Source: Christiangramia crocea
GTDB lineage: Bacteria; Bacteroidota; Bacteroidia; Flavobacteriales; Flavobacteriaceae
Assembly: GCF_022410465.1 (NCBI RefSeq)
Contig: NZ_JAJSON010000016.1
Coordinates: 270,624 to 334,623, forward strand
Reading direction: 5' to 3'
DNA: 64,000 nucleotides
Under the pieces are notes generated by a model. The model saw only the letters and a program-made list of their open reading frames with translations. It made no database searches and was not told where the DNA came from. Below are positions 8,383-17,208 of this stretch, in pieces (the stretch's first letter is position 1; each line of letters begins with the position of its first letter). Made by a program: the position numbers and the translations under genes.

Positions 8383-10068
8383 TTATTTGTTTTTTGCGAT
8401 TTGGTCGGCTAAAATTAATGCATTGTAAAGGTTTGCCATCTTTCCGGAAGTTGATAATTCCTTAAATTTCTGTGTATCGTTGCCGTCACCTCCAACGATC
8501 ACAGATGCATTAGTTGTAAGTCCGCTATCCATAATGATCTGTTTTACCTGAGCCGCTGTAAGCGTGGGATAATATCCCCTGATTATAGCTGCAATTCCAC
8601 TTACCGCCGGAGCAGCCATAGAAGTACCCTGCAGATAGTCATATTCATTATTTGGCGTTGTAGACCAGATCTTGGTTCCCGGAGCAAAAACGTCAACATT
8701 TAATTTTCCATAATTTGAAAAATCTGCTACCAGCCCGGAACCGTACTCATAATTCAGTGCTCCAACGCTTAGAAAATTATCGGCCACTTCCAGAGTATTC
8801 TGTGGATCCTGATCGTTTGGATATACTCTTTTCTCATCAAGATTGAGGCCTTCATTACCAGCCGCTCTCACAATAAGGACATCCTTCTCTGCTGCATATT
8901 TTATAGCATCAATTACCCATTCCGGATTAGTTGAAAAATACTTACCAAAACTGGCATTAATCACTTTTGCACCATTATCTACGGCATACCTTATGGCTAA
9001 CGCAATATCCTTATCATACTCGTCCCCATCCGGAACAGCTCTTATTGCCATAATCCTGGCATTATTCGATACCCCTTTTATTCCAATATTATTGGAACGG
9101 TCGGCAGCTATGATACCCGCAACATGTGTACCATGCTTTATATTTTCTTTATCAGGCTCTGGTCCCGAAACCTCATTGTTTCCATAATTTCTGTCTGCGA
9201 TATCATATGGATCATCACCAGTTTTAGCCCTTCCGTCCAATTCCATATTGAAATGAGTATCCAGTCTTCCGGCATAGTATTCTATGGCTTCCTCAAGTTC
9301 TTCAAGCGCCTCGGGAATATTTTCATTCACATTGTACTGAATTTGGGTGAGCATGGATTTATACTGCTGAAGCTGTTGGGTTTCAGGTTTAAAATCTGAA
9401 AGCTGTTCCTTGGTATAGTCTTCGGTACCCAATTCTGCTGAAACAGCATTGTGGGCAGCCGTTAACTGTTCTTTAATCTGTAGGTACTGATCCCTTGTCT
9501 GAACAGTTTCATTATATTCCTTCTCATATTCTGCTTTTGCCGCCAGGTAAAGATTATATTCTTCCCTGTTTGCAGTGCTGATGCTGCTTTCAGGTTTGCC
9601 CTCATATTTTGGTTTAAGCCTTTTGTAGATACGGGTATACTCCATGTTCTCTTCAACTGCATCACCAAGAAAATTCCAGCCATGTATATCATCTATGTAC
9701 CCATTATTATCATCATCCTTTCCATTTCCAGGAATTTCATCTGCATTGGTCCAGATAACACTTTTAAGGTCTTCATGGGCGATATCCACACCACTATCTA
9801 TCACCCCGACGATCACAGGAGAAGGTTTTTTGTTTTTAATGATTTCGCTATAGGCTTTTTCAACGCTCATTCCAGGGATGGTATCTTTTGTAAGATCTGC
9901 TCCGCCCCAGCCTTTGAGCTCGGTTTCAGAAAGATCTGTAATCTTGAGCGGAATAGAATCTATATTCTCTATAGGGGTTGAAACTATTTTTGGTGAAGTA
10001 CTGCTGCAGGAGGTAAGGATTCCCGCGGCTAATACTGATAAAAACGCTTTAAAAAATGGGATTTTCAT
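8383..10068 (-). CDS. S8 family serine peptidase lipoprotein with a large insert
   Basis: A subtilase of 561 residues from ATG 10068. That start is chosen because it gives the lipoprotein signal MKIPFFKAFLSVLAAGILTSC (lipobox cysteine 21), whereas an upstream TTG-type start would run back into the neighbouring gene. The catalytic triad is Asp91 (VIDSGVDIAHED), His312 (KHGTHVAGI) and Ser483 (QGTSMAAPAVSG), with oxyanion Asn in RAAGNEG. The Asp-His spacing of about 220 residues, instead of the usual 40 or so, reflects a charged, helical, coiled-coil-like insert at about residues 140-275. The product probably sits on the outer or inner membrane facing the periplasm. It lies 7 bp from the M1 gene, which suggests a two-peptidase operon. 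Confidence 0.92.
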   Translation of the reverse strand: MKIPFFKAFLSVLAAGILTSCSSTSPKIVSTPIENIDSIPLKITDLSETELKGWGGADLTKDTIPGMSVEKAYSEIIKNKKPSPVIVGVIDSGVDIAHEDLKSVIWTNADEIPGNGKDDDNNGYIDDIHGWNFLGDAVEENMEYTRIYKRLKPKYEGKPESSISTANREEYNLYLAAKAEYEKEYNETVQTRDQYLQIKEQLTAAHNAVSAELGTEDYTKEQLSDFKPETQQLQQYKSMLTQIQYNVNENIPEALEELEEAIEYYAGRLDTHFNMELDGRAKTGDDPYDIADRNYGNNEVSGPEPDKENIKHGTHVAGIIAADRSNNIGIKGVSNNARIMAIRAVPDGDEYDKDIALAIRYAVDNGAKVINASFGKYFSTNPEWVIDAIKYAAEKDVLIVRAAGNEGLNLDEKRVYPNDQDPQNTLEVADNFLSVGALNYEYGSGLVADFSNYGKLNVDVFAPGTKIWSTTPNNEYDYLQGTSMAAPAVSGIAAIIRGYYPTLTAAQVKQIIMDSGLTTNASVIVGGDGNDTQKFKELSTSGKMANLYNALILADQIAKNK

Positions 10069-10075
10069 ATTTCTG

Positions 10076-10939
10076 TTAATTAAATATCTCGTTAAAAGTA
10101 TGGGTTTTATCAAGTCTTATTCCTTTTTCTGTGTGTTTTAGAGTTATAATCTCGTTATGGGCATCGTGCTCCAAAAACAGGTAATAATTATCATTAGCCG
10201 CAGTTTCCAGAAATTTCTTTTTTTCCGGGAGTGTAAGCAGGGGCCTCGTATCGTAACCCATCACATAAGGTAAAGGAATATGACCTGCCGTTGGAAGCAG
10301 ATCGGCCATAAAGACCAGCTTTTTACCTTTGTAATCTATGTGTGGGATCATTTGTTTATCGGTATGTCCGTCAACAAATAGCACGCCAAAGCCAAGCTCT
10401 TTATTTTCGGAAAAGACTTCATCTTTCTCTCTCTCCAGGAAATGAAGCTTTCCGCTTTGCTCCATAGGAATGATGTTCTCTTTTAGAAAAGAGGCTTTTT
10501 CGCGTTCGTTAGGCTGGGTCGCCCAGAGCCAGTGTTCCTCATTGCTCCAGAAACGGGCATTCTTAAAGGCAGGTTCATAACCGGTTCGGTCTTTATTCCA
10601 CTGAATACTTCCACCACAATGGTCAAAGTGAAGATGGGTCATGAACAAATCGGTAATCTCATCACGATGGAATCCATATTTTTTCAGGGATTTATCGATG
10701 CTATGATCGCCCCAGGGATAGTAATAGCTAAAGAACTTTTCACTTTGCTTATCTCCCATTCCGGTGTCAATCAGGATCAGTTTATCGCCCTCTTCTATTA
10801 GTAAACAACGCGCTGCAATATCGATCATATTATTAGAATCGGCCGGATTGGTCCTGTTCCACAGGCTTTTAGGTACAACGCCAAACATTGCACCTCCATC
10901 CAGTTTGAAGTTTCCGGCTTCAACGGGATAAAGTGTCAT
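10076..10939 (-). CDS. MBL fold metallo-hydrolase
   Basis: A 287-residue metallo-beta-lactamase-fold hydrolase without a signal peptide. The zinc motif THLHFDHCGG (HxHxDH) is clear, with further ligands in VDGHTDKQM and FMADLLPTAGHIP. The N-terminal LIDTGMGDK is typical of the lactonase/quorum-quenching-like and general MBL groups. The substrate is unknown. It is first in a leftward run with the S8 and M1 peptidases; its stop lies 7 bp from the S8 start. Confidence 0.88.
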   Translation of the reverse strand: MTLYPVEAGNFKLDGGAMFGVVPKSLWNRTNPADSNNMIDIAARCLLIEEGDKLILIDTGMGDKQSEKFFSYYYPWGDHSIDKSLKKYGFHRDEITDLFMTHLHFDHCGGSIQWNKDRTGYEPAFKNARFWSNEEHWLWATQPNEREKASFLKENIIPMEQSGKLHFLEREKDEVFSENKELGFGVLFVDGHTDKQMIPHIDYKGKKLVFMADLLPTAGHIPLPYVMGYDTRPLLTLPEKKKFLETAANDNYYLFLEHDAHNEIITLKHTEKGIRLDKTHTFNEIFN

Positions 10940-11104
10940 GGTGAAATTTTTAAAAATTCCCCTGCAAAATAGAAAATCTAAAAGCGATTTCTAATTATTT
11001 TCAATTCATTTAACAGGATATTTTTATTGAAAGGCTTGGCATAATAAGCTTTCAGAGTAAAACATTTTTAATATTTTTAGCTTTTATAAGTAAAGCACAC
11101 GTGT

Positions 11105-12973
11105 ATGATCGAATTAGCGGGAATAATAATTTTAGGGATACTTGCGCAATGGCTGGCATGGAGATTTAAGATCCCGGCAATCCTGCCTTTGATCCTGGTA
11201 GGTTTGGCTGTGGGCCCAATCTCCACTCTTTTTACCGAAGACGGCTCGAAACTTATTGAGCCAATATGGAATGGAAGTTCCGGACTATTTCCCGGTGACA
11301 GCCTCTTTTATTTCGTTTCTCTCGCTATTGGAATAATACTTTTTGAAGGAGGGCTCACCTTAAGAAAGGGTGAAATTCTCAATGTAGGTCCGGTTATAGT
11401 CAAACTTATCACTATAGCCGTTATTGTAACCTTTATTGGAGCAGGGATAGCAGCTCATTTCATCTTTGATCTTAGCTGGCAGATAGCCTTTCTTTTTGCC
11501 GCACTGGTTATAGTTACCGGTCCTACCGTTATTACCCCTATACTTCGGAATATCCCTTTAAAAAAGGATGTTTCTGCCATTCTAAAATGGGAAGGTATTC
11601 TTATTGATCCTATTGGAGCTCTTGTAGCCGTTTTGATGTTCGAGTTTATAAGTGCAGGTACCGGAACTGAATTTACCTCAACTGCATTGATAGAGTTTGG
11701 TAAGATCGTGCTATTTGGCTTTACTTTTGGCTTTACTTTCGCTCATGCCCTGGCTTTTGCCATAAAAAAGAATGTTATTCCGCATTATCTTCTGAACGTC
11801 CTTACGCTGGCCACTGTGCTTGGGGTATTTGTTCTTTCGGACCTATTTGCCCATGAAAGCGGATTACTTGCTGTGGTGGTAATGGGTATGGTGATGGGTA
11901 ATACCAACCTTCCAAATCTTAAAGAACTACTTTATTTTAAGGAATCTCTGAGCGTTCTTTTGATTTCAATTCTGTTTATTTTACTGGCAGCCAATATAAA
12001 CATCGAAGATCTCTTACTGGTTTATAATGTGAATGCCATCATATTATTTGCTGCGGTTGTGTTCATTATTCGTCCACTTGGCGTATTTGTGAGTAGTATA
12101 GGCTCATCCCTCAAAACAAATGAAAAACTGTTTATAAGTTGGGTTGGACCCCGGGGTATCGTTGCAGCGGGTATCGCCTCGCTTTTTGGTCTTGAACTGG
12201 CCAATCAGGGTGTGGAAGGGGCAGAATATATTACTCCTCTCGTTTTCATGATAGTGTTGGGTACCGTTTTACTAAATGCTACTACTGCAAGATATGTGGC
12301 GCAGCTTGTTGGCGTATTCCTGAAAAATTCTCAGGGAATCCTCATCATTGGAGCCTCCACGATTTCCCGATTAATCGCCTCTTACCTAAAAAAGAATAAC
12401 AGGCACGTGGTACTGGTAGATAGCAACGGAGCTAACATTAGAAAGGCCAAGGAGCTTGGCTTGGATGCTATTCAGGAGAACGTATATTCTGATGATCTTA
12501 TTAATAATATAGAACTTAGTGATGTAGGTTATTTGATGGCTATGACAGGGAATACCGAGGTAAACCTCAATGCGATAGATAAATTCCGTAAACATTTTGG
12601 CGAAAATGGTTCTTTCAGAGTGGTTTCTCCGGACGAGATGTACGATCCTGAAAATAATCCTAAAGAAGGGTTGTTCTCGCAGACAGATGATTATATCAAA
12701 CTCACCAACCTGGCCAGAAAATATCCTTCGATTCATGAAATTCAGTTGAATTCAAAAGAGCATTATGAAGGCCTTATAGAAATAAGTAAAACCGATCCCG
12801 ATATTATCCCTCTTTTTGTAAAGAACACAGAAGGAGAATTAAGTATTATCCCCTCCAATAGTATCGAAGTAGATATAGAGGAAGGCTATATGATGGTCTA
12901 TCTGGGTAAACAAATGGAACCAGGAGATAGCGAGGAAAAAGAGAATATAGAAGAAAATATAGGAGCCGATTAA
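11105..12973 (+). CDS. Cation:proton antiporter with C-terminal RCK-like domain
   Basis: A 622-residue inner-membrane monovalent cation/H+ antiporter. Residues 1-410 hold about 12 hydrophobic segments of the Na_H_Exchanger family. They begin at AGIIILGILAQWLAWRF and include VTGPTVITPILRNIPLKKD and FISWVGPRGIVAAGIASLFG, both typical of NhaP/CPA1 carriers. From about residue 420 a Rossmann-like TrkA-N segment follows (ILIIGASTISRLIASYL, VVLVDSN), with a variant glycine loop (GAS instead of GxGxxG), and then a TrkA-C-like tail. It probably maintains sodium or potassium and pH balance. It is monocistronic and convergent with yebC, 2 bp away. Confidence 0.9.
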   Translation: MIELAGIIILGILAQWLAWRFKIPAILPLILVGLAVGPISTLFTEDGSKLIEPIWNGSSGLFPGDSLFYFVSLAIGIILFEGGLTLRKGEILNVGPVIVKLITIAVIVTFIGAGIAAHFIFDLSWQIAFLFAALVIVTGPTVITPILRNIPLKKDVSAILKWEGILIDPIGALVAVLMFEFISAGTGTEFTSTALIEFGKIVLFGFTFGFTFAHALAFAIKKNVIPHYLLNVLTLATVLGVFVLSDLFAHESGLLAVVVMGMVMGNTNLPNLKELLYFKESLSVLLISILFILLAANINIEDLLLVYNVNAIILFAAVVFIIRPLGVFVSSIGSSLKTNEKLFISWVGPRGIVAAGIASLFGLELANQGVEGAEYITPLVFMIVLGTVLLNATTARYVAQLVGVFLKNSQGILIIGASTISRLIASYLKKNNRHVVLVDSNGANIRKAKELGLDAIQENVYSDDLINNIELSDVGYLMAMTGNTEVNLNAIDKFRKHFGENGSFRVVSPDEMYDPENNPKEGLFSQTDDYIKLTNLARKYPSIHEIQLNSKEHYEGLIEISKTDPDIIPLFVKNTEGELSIIPSNSIEVDIEEGYMMVYLGKQMEPGDSEEKENIEENIGAD

Positions 12974-12975
12974 TC

Positions 12976-13734
12976 TTATTCGGCTTCCATTCTTGTGATC
13001 AGTTCATCAGTGATCTCAAGGTTGTGATACACGTTTTGAACATCATCGTCTTCTTCGAACTTTTCAACCAGATCTAGTATTTTCTTTGCGTCGTCAACAG
13101 GTAATTCCACCGTGTTCAGAGGAATCCTCTGGACTTCAGAATTCTTTGGTTCTATATTAAGCTCTTCCAGCTTTGAAGACATGAGTCCAAAGTCGGTAAA
13201 TTCAGTAAAGACAGTAATGAACTCATCATCCTTTTCAATCTTGTTGGCCCCGCCTTCAATAAGTTCCAGTTCGAACTCTTCAAGATCCATTTCAATTTTT
13301 TCTCTTTCAATCACGAAAACACCTTTTTTATCAAAAAGGAATTCCAGAGAACCGTTTGTGCCCAGGTTTCCGCCATTTTTTGAAAAAATTGATCTTACCG
13401 AAGCCACCGTCCGGTTGGTATTATCAGTAGTACATTCAACAAAGATTGCGATTCCGTTGGGGCCGTAACCTTCAAATGTTACTGTTTCATAACTATCAGC
13501 ATCGGCACCGCTAGCCTTTTTCACAGCACGTTCAATAGTGTCTTTAGGCATGTTCACACCCTTGGCATTTTGAATGGCATTTCTAAGAGCTGGATTGGCT
13601 TCAGGATCGGGACCTCCTCCTTCTTTAACGGCTACGGTGATCTCCTTGATCGCCCTTGTAAATTGTTTTGCCCTTTTTTTATCCTGAGCTCCCTTTCTAT
13701 GCTTAATATTTGCCCATTTACTATGTCCGGCCAT
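12976..13734 (-). CDS. YebC/PmpR family transcription or translation regulator
   Basis: A 252-residue cytosolic protein of the YebC family (historically DNA-binding regulators; recent work on the family links some members to translation of difficult sequences on the ribosome). Hallmarks are the start MAGHSKWANIKHRKGAQDKKR, then EGGGPDPEANPALRNAI and NMPKDTIERAVKKASG, and an acidic C-terminal half. Full length. It lies convergent to the antiporter and 127 bp downstream of lepA, separated from it by a hairpin terminator. Confidence 0.93.
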   Translation of the reverse strand: MAGHSKWANIKHRKGAQDKKRAKQFTRAIKEITVAVKEGGGPDPEANPALRNAIQNAKGVNMPKDTIERAVKKASGADADSYETVTFEGYGPNGIAIFVECTTDNTNRTVASVRSIFSKNGGNLGTNGSLEFLFDKKGVFVIEREKIEMDLEEFELELIEGGANKIEKDDEFITVFTEFTDFGLMSSKLEELNIEPKNSEVQRIPLNTVELPVDDAKKILDLVEKFEEDDDVQNVYHNLEITDELITRMEAE

Positions 13735-13790
13735 GTTATTTCTTTAGAATTTATACGTGAGAATTACAAAAATAAGAATTTGAAGAACAA

Positions 13791-13826
13791 AAGAAAACCC
13801 CAGAAATTCTGCATCCCTGAGGTTAA
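13791..13826 (-). terminator. Hairpin terminator after lepA
   Basis: Read leftward: AACCTCAG ... CTGGGGTT stem (with G-U pairs), followed by TTTTCTTTTG. It lies between the lepA stop and the yebC start. Confidence 0.6.
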
Positions 13827-13860
13827 AAACTTGATAAAATAAGACTGAATCTCTTATAGT

Positions 13861-15657
13861 TTAATCGTTCAATTTAAGGACCGCCATAAATGCTTCCTGC
13901 GGAATCTCCACATTTCCAACCTGACGCATACGCTTCTTACCTTTTTTCTGTTTTTCCAGAAGCTTTCTCTTACGGGAGATATCCCCTCCGTAACATTTTG
14001 CGGTAACATCCTTTCTAAGTGCTTTTACGGTCTCCCTTGCGATGATCTTAGCTCCAATTGCTGCCTGGATAGGAATATCGAACTGCTGCCTTGGAATAAG
14101 CTCTTTTAGCTTCTCACACATTTTCTTTCCAATGTCATAGGCATTATCAACGTGCAGGAGGGCGGAAAGGGCATCCACTTTATTTGCGTTAAGCAGAACA
14201 TCTACCTTTACAAGCTTGGAAGTACGCATTCCGATAGGAGTGTAATCGAAGGAAGCGTAACCCCGGGAAACGGTTTTTAGTCGATCATAAAAGTCGAATA
14301 CTATCTCTGCCAGCGGCATATCAAAAGTAAGCTCAACCCTTTCAGTAGTTAGATAAGTCTGATTTGTGATCTCCCCTCTTTTTTCAATACATAACGACAT
14401 TACATTTCCTACATAGTCGGCTTTGGTAATTATGGTTGCTTTGATATAAGGCTCCTCAACCCTGTTTAATGTGGAGGGTTCAGGAAGATCTGAAGGATTA
14501 TTCACCAGAATCACTTCATCAGGATTCTTATTGGTATAGGCATGATAAGACACGTTAGGAACTGTGGTAATAACAGTCATATCGAATTCACGCTCAAGTC
14601 TTTCCTGAATGATCTCTAGGTGAAGCATCCCCAGGAACCCACATCTGAAACCAAATCCAAGGGCCGCGGAACTTTCAGGAGTAAATACAAGCGAAGCATC
14701 ATTAAGCTGAAGTTTTTCCATCGATGCTCTAAGTTCTTCATAATCTTCGGTATCCACAGGGTAGATTCCGGCAAAAACCATTGGTTTTACATCTTCAAAA
14801 CCTGCAACAGCTTCTGTGGTAGGATTATCGGCCCCGGTTATGGTATCACCCACCTTTACTTCTCGAGCATCCTTAATTCCCGTAATGAGGTAACCCACAT
14901 CTCCTGTTTTTATCTCTTTCTTCGGAAGTTGTTTCAATTTAAGTGTCCCAACTTCATCAGCATAGTAATTCTTATCGGTATTCACGAATTTGATATGCTG
15001 TCCCTTCTTAATGGATCCGTTGATGACTCGGAAAAATGTTTCAACACCTCTGAAAGGGTTATAAACAGAGTCAAATATCAGCGCTCGTAATGGAGCATCT
15101 ACTTTTCCACTAGGTGGCGGAATCCGGTTTATAATAGCATCCAGAATTTCTTTGATCCCCAGTCCTGTCTTCGCACTTGCCGGGATTACTTCTGAAGGAT
15201 CACAGCCTAAAAGGTCTACAATATCATCGGTAACTTCTTCTGGATTGGCACTTGGAAGGTCTACTTTATTCAAAACCGGAATGATTTCCAGGTCATTTTC
15301 AAGAGCCAGGTAAAGATTTGAAATGGTTTGTGCCTGGATGCTCTGTGCAGCATCTACTACCAGCAATGCGCCTTCACAGGCCGCAATGGATCGTGATACC
15401 TCATACGAGAAATCCACGTGGCCGGGAGTGTCTATAAGATTTAGTATGTATTCTTCGCCTTCGTGGATATAATCCATTTGAATGGCGTGACTTTTTATGG
15501 TAATACCACGTTCCCTTTCCAGGTCCATACTGTCAAGCAGCTGCTCCTGTTTTTCTCTTTCGGTAACAGATCCGGTATAATCCAAAAGTCGATCTGCCAG
15601 CGTACTTTTTCCGTGGTCAATATGAGCTATAATGCAAAAGTTTCGAATATTCTTCAT
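13861..15657 (-). CDS. lepA: Elongation factor 4 (translational GTPase LepA)
   Basis: A ribosome back-translocating GTPase of 598 residues from ATG 15657; a TTG 18 bp upstream is possible but gives an extension unlike the family. GTPase motifs are AHIDHGKST (G1), the GITIKSH effector region, DTPGHVDF (G3) and NKVDLPSA (G4). The LepA-specific C-terminal domain is visible ([36 protein letters not shown]). The length equals that of the typical family member. A TATATTTG promoter box sits about 52 bp upstream. Confidence 0.97.
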   Translation of the reverse strand: MKNIRNFCIIAHIDHGKSTLADRLLDYTGSVTEREKQEQLLDSMDLERERGITIKSHAIQMDYIHEGEEYILNLIDTPGHVDFSYEVSRSIAACEGALLVVDAAQSIQAQTISNLYLALENDLEIIPVLNKVDLPSANPEEVTDDIVDLLGCDPSEVIPASAKTGLGIKEILDAIINRIPPPSGKVDAPLRALIFDSVYNPFRGVETFFRVINGSIKKGQHIKFVNTDKNYYADEVGTLKLKQLPKKEIKTGDVGYLITGIKDAREVKVGDTITGADNPTTEAVAGFEDVKPMVFAGIYPVDTEDYEELRASMEKLQLNDASLVFTPESSAALGFGFRCGFLGMLHLEIIQERLEREFDMTVITTVPNVSYHAYTNKNPDEVILVNNPSDLPEPSTLNRVEEPYIKATIITKADYVGNVMSLCIEKRGEITNQTYLTTERVELTFDMPLAEIVFDFYDRLKTVSRGYASFDYTPIGMRTSKLVKVDVLLNANKVDALSALLHVDNAYDIGKKMCEKLKELIPRQQFDIPIQAAIGAKIIARETVKALRKDVTAKCYGGDISRKRKLLEKQKKGKKRMRQVGNVEIPQEAFMAVLKLND

Positions 15658-15708
15658 CTCCAAATTTTGAATCAATTTCCCTGCTCGATTCAGGCGAGTT
15701 TAAGAGTA

Positions 15709-15716
15709 CAAATATA
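15709..15716 (-). promoter_or_regulatory. -7 promoter box of lepA
   Basis: TATATTTG on the minus strand fits TAnnTTTG, 52 bp before the lepA ATG. It supports the ATG start at 15657. Confidence 0.55.
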
Positions 15717-15764
15717 GTTTATTTAGTACTCTAAAAAAGAAAGTTTGCACAAGTTGTCTTTATT

Positions 15765-15895
15765 GGGACTTTTGGTAAAAATTTTAATATACTATATTAT
15801 TTATTTAAAAAAGTGGATTAAGTGATAACTTATTATAAAAAAGTTTCTTTTTTTTGTAAATAGTATTAATTATTGGAAGTTTACCAAAACTAAAT
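15765..15895. promoter_or_regulatory. Control region of the salvage locus with paired inverted half-sites
   Basis: In the roughly 290-bp gap between lepA and the MFS transporter, TTTTGGTAAA (near 15770) and its exact inverse TTTACCAAAA (near 15881) lie about 110 bp apart. They flank a very AT-rich segment that directly precedes the first gene of the amino-sugar locus. The pair could be operator half-sites for the ROK regulator encoded at 27441-28712 or for another regulator. This is inference from symmetry and position only. Confidence 0.35.
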
Positions 15896-15946
15896 TTAAG
15901 TCTTTTTGTAATAGCATAAGGTTTAAAATAAAACGAAAATTTTATC

Positions 15947-17197
15947 ATGGCAGCCACTTCAAAAAACACCAGCAGGTCTATCGTAATTATCGGGATCCTT
16001 TTTTTCATTTTCGGATTCGTTACCTGGCTGAATTCAGTATTGATCCCTTATTTAAAAATAGCCTGTGAACTAAACAATTTTGAGTCTTACCTGGTTGCTT
16101 TCGCATTTTATATTTCTTACCTGGTAATGGCCATTCCAAGTTCGAGGGTATTAAAGCTCACCGGATTCAAGAACGGGATGTCTGCAGGTTTACTGGTTAT
16201 GGCGGTGGGAACCCTCATCTTCATTCCTGCAGCGATGAGCCGTACTTATATATTATTCCTTCTGGGACTTTTTGTCCAGGGAACAGGACTGGCCATCCTG
16301 CAAACAGCTGCAAATCCATATATCACCATACTTGGACCTATTGAAAGCGCGGCGAAGCGTATCAGTATAATGGGGATCTGTAATAAAGTTGCCGGTGTGA
16401 TCGCACCGATTGTTCTGGGTGCCATTGCCCTGAAAAATGCAGATGAACTGGTAGAGAGGCTGGACACAATGAGTGCGGCTCAGAAAGTCGAAGAACTGGA
16501 CGCTTTATCCGGAAGGGTTATTACACCATATATCATTATGACTGTAGTTCTTATAGGACTTGCCGTGCTTATATATTTTTCAGCCCTGCCTGAAATAGAA
16601 ACCGATTCTGAAGATGAAACTTTAGCAGCGGCCAATAAAGACAAAACCAGTATCTTACAATTTCCGCATTTACTTTTAGGAACCTTTGCAATGTTCCTGT
16701 ATGTAGGGGTAGAAGTAATAGCGGGGGATACAGTTATTAGTTACGGAGCTGCACAGGATATTGAGTTTGCCACGGCTAAATTCTTTACCAGTATTACACT
16801 TGGAGCCATGATCGTTGGTTATCTGATAGGTATTGTAACTATCCCAAAATATATTTCCCAGCAAAAAGCATTAAAGATTTCGGGAATCTTAGGAATTATT
16901 CTTGGGATTGCTGCAATTATAACCGATGGAGTGGTATCTGTACTATGTGTTTCTTTACTGGGTCTTGCCAACGCATTGGTCTTCCCGGCTATCTGGCCAC
17001 TTGCTATTGATGGTCTGGGCAGGTTTACAAAAATAGGATCTTCTTTCTTGATCATGGCACTTTCAGGAGGGGCAGTGATACCTCTTATTTATGGATTACT
17101 TGCCGATAACCTGAACCCACAAATGGCTTATATAGTTGTGATTCCCTGCTATCTGTATATATGGTTTTTTGCAGCAAAAGGTTACAAAATCAGATAA
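15947..17197 (+). CDS. MFS sugar transporter, FucP/NagP-like
   Basis: A 416-residue major facilitator with about 12 hydrophobic segments, of the FucP-type sugar:H+ symporter group to which GlcNAc (NagP) and glucose/galactose permeases of Bacteroidota and marine proteobacteria belong. Typical segments are FFIFGFVTWLNSVLIPYLK at the first helix and QTAANPYITILGP in the N-half. The ATG at 15947 begins MAATSKNTSRS just before helix 1. It is the first gene of the rightward salvage block; the GH20 gene starts 11 bp downstream. Context points to GlcNAc, MurNAc or a related amino sugar as substrate, but specificity cannot be read. Confidence 0.88.
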   Translation: MAATSKNTSRSIVIIGILFFIFGFVTWLNSVLIPYLKIACELNNFESYLVAFAFYISYLVMAIPSSRVLKLTGFKNGMSAGLLVMAVGTLIFIPAAMSRTYILFLLGLFVQGTGLAILQTAANPYITILGPIESAAKRISIMGICNKVAGVIAPIVLGAIALKNADELVERLDTMSAAQKVEELDALSGRVITPYIIMTVVLIGLAVLIYFSALPEIETDSEDETLAAANKDKTSILQFPHLLLGTFAMFLYVGVEVIAGDTVISYGAAQDIEFATAKFFTSITLGAMIVGYLIGIVTIPKYISQQKALKISGILGIILGIAAIITDGVVSVLCVSLLGLANALVFPAIWPLAIDGLGRFTKIGSSFLIMALSGGAVIPLIYGLLADNLNPQMAYIVVIPCYLYIWFFAAKGYKIR

Positions 17198-17208
17198 AAT
17201 TATACTTT

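Noticed and set aside
14620..15090. Rightward open frame within lepA
   Set aside because: Antisense shadow of an essential GTPase gene with unbroken motifs.
15805..16008. Leftward frame over the MFS promoter and start
   Set aside because: It overlaps the start of a well-supported transporter gene and looks like AT-rich noise rather than a toxin or membrane peptide.
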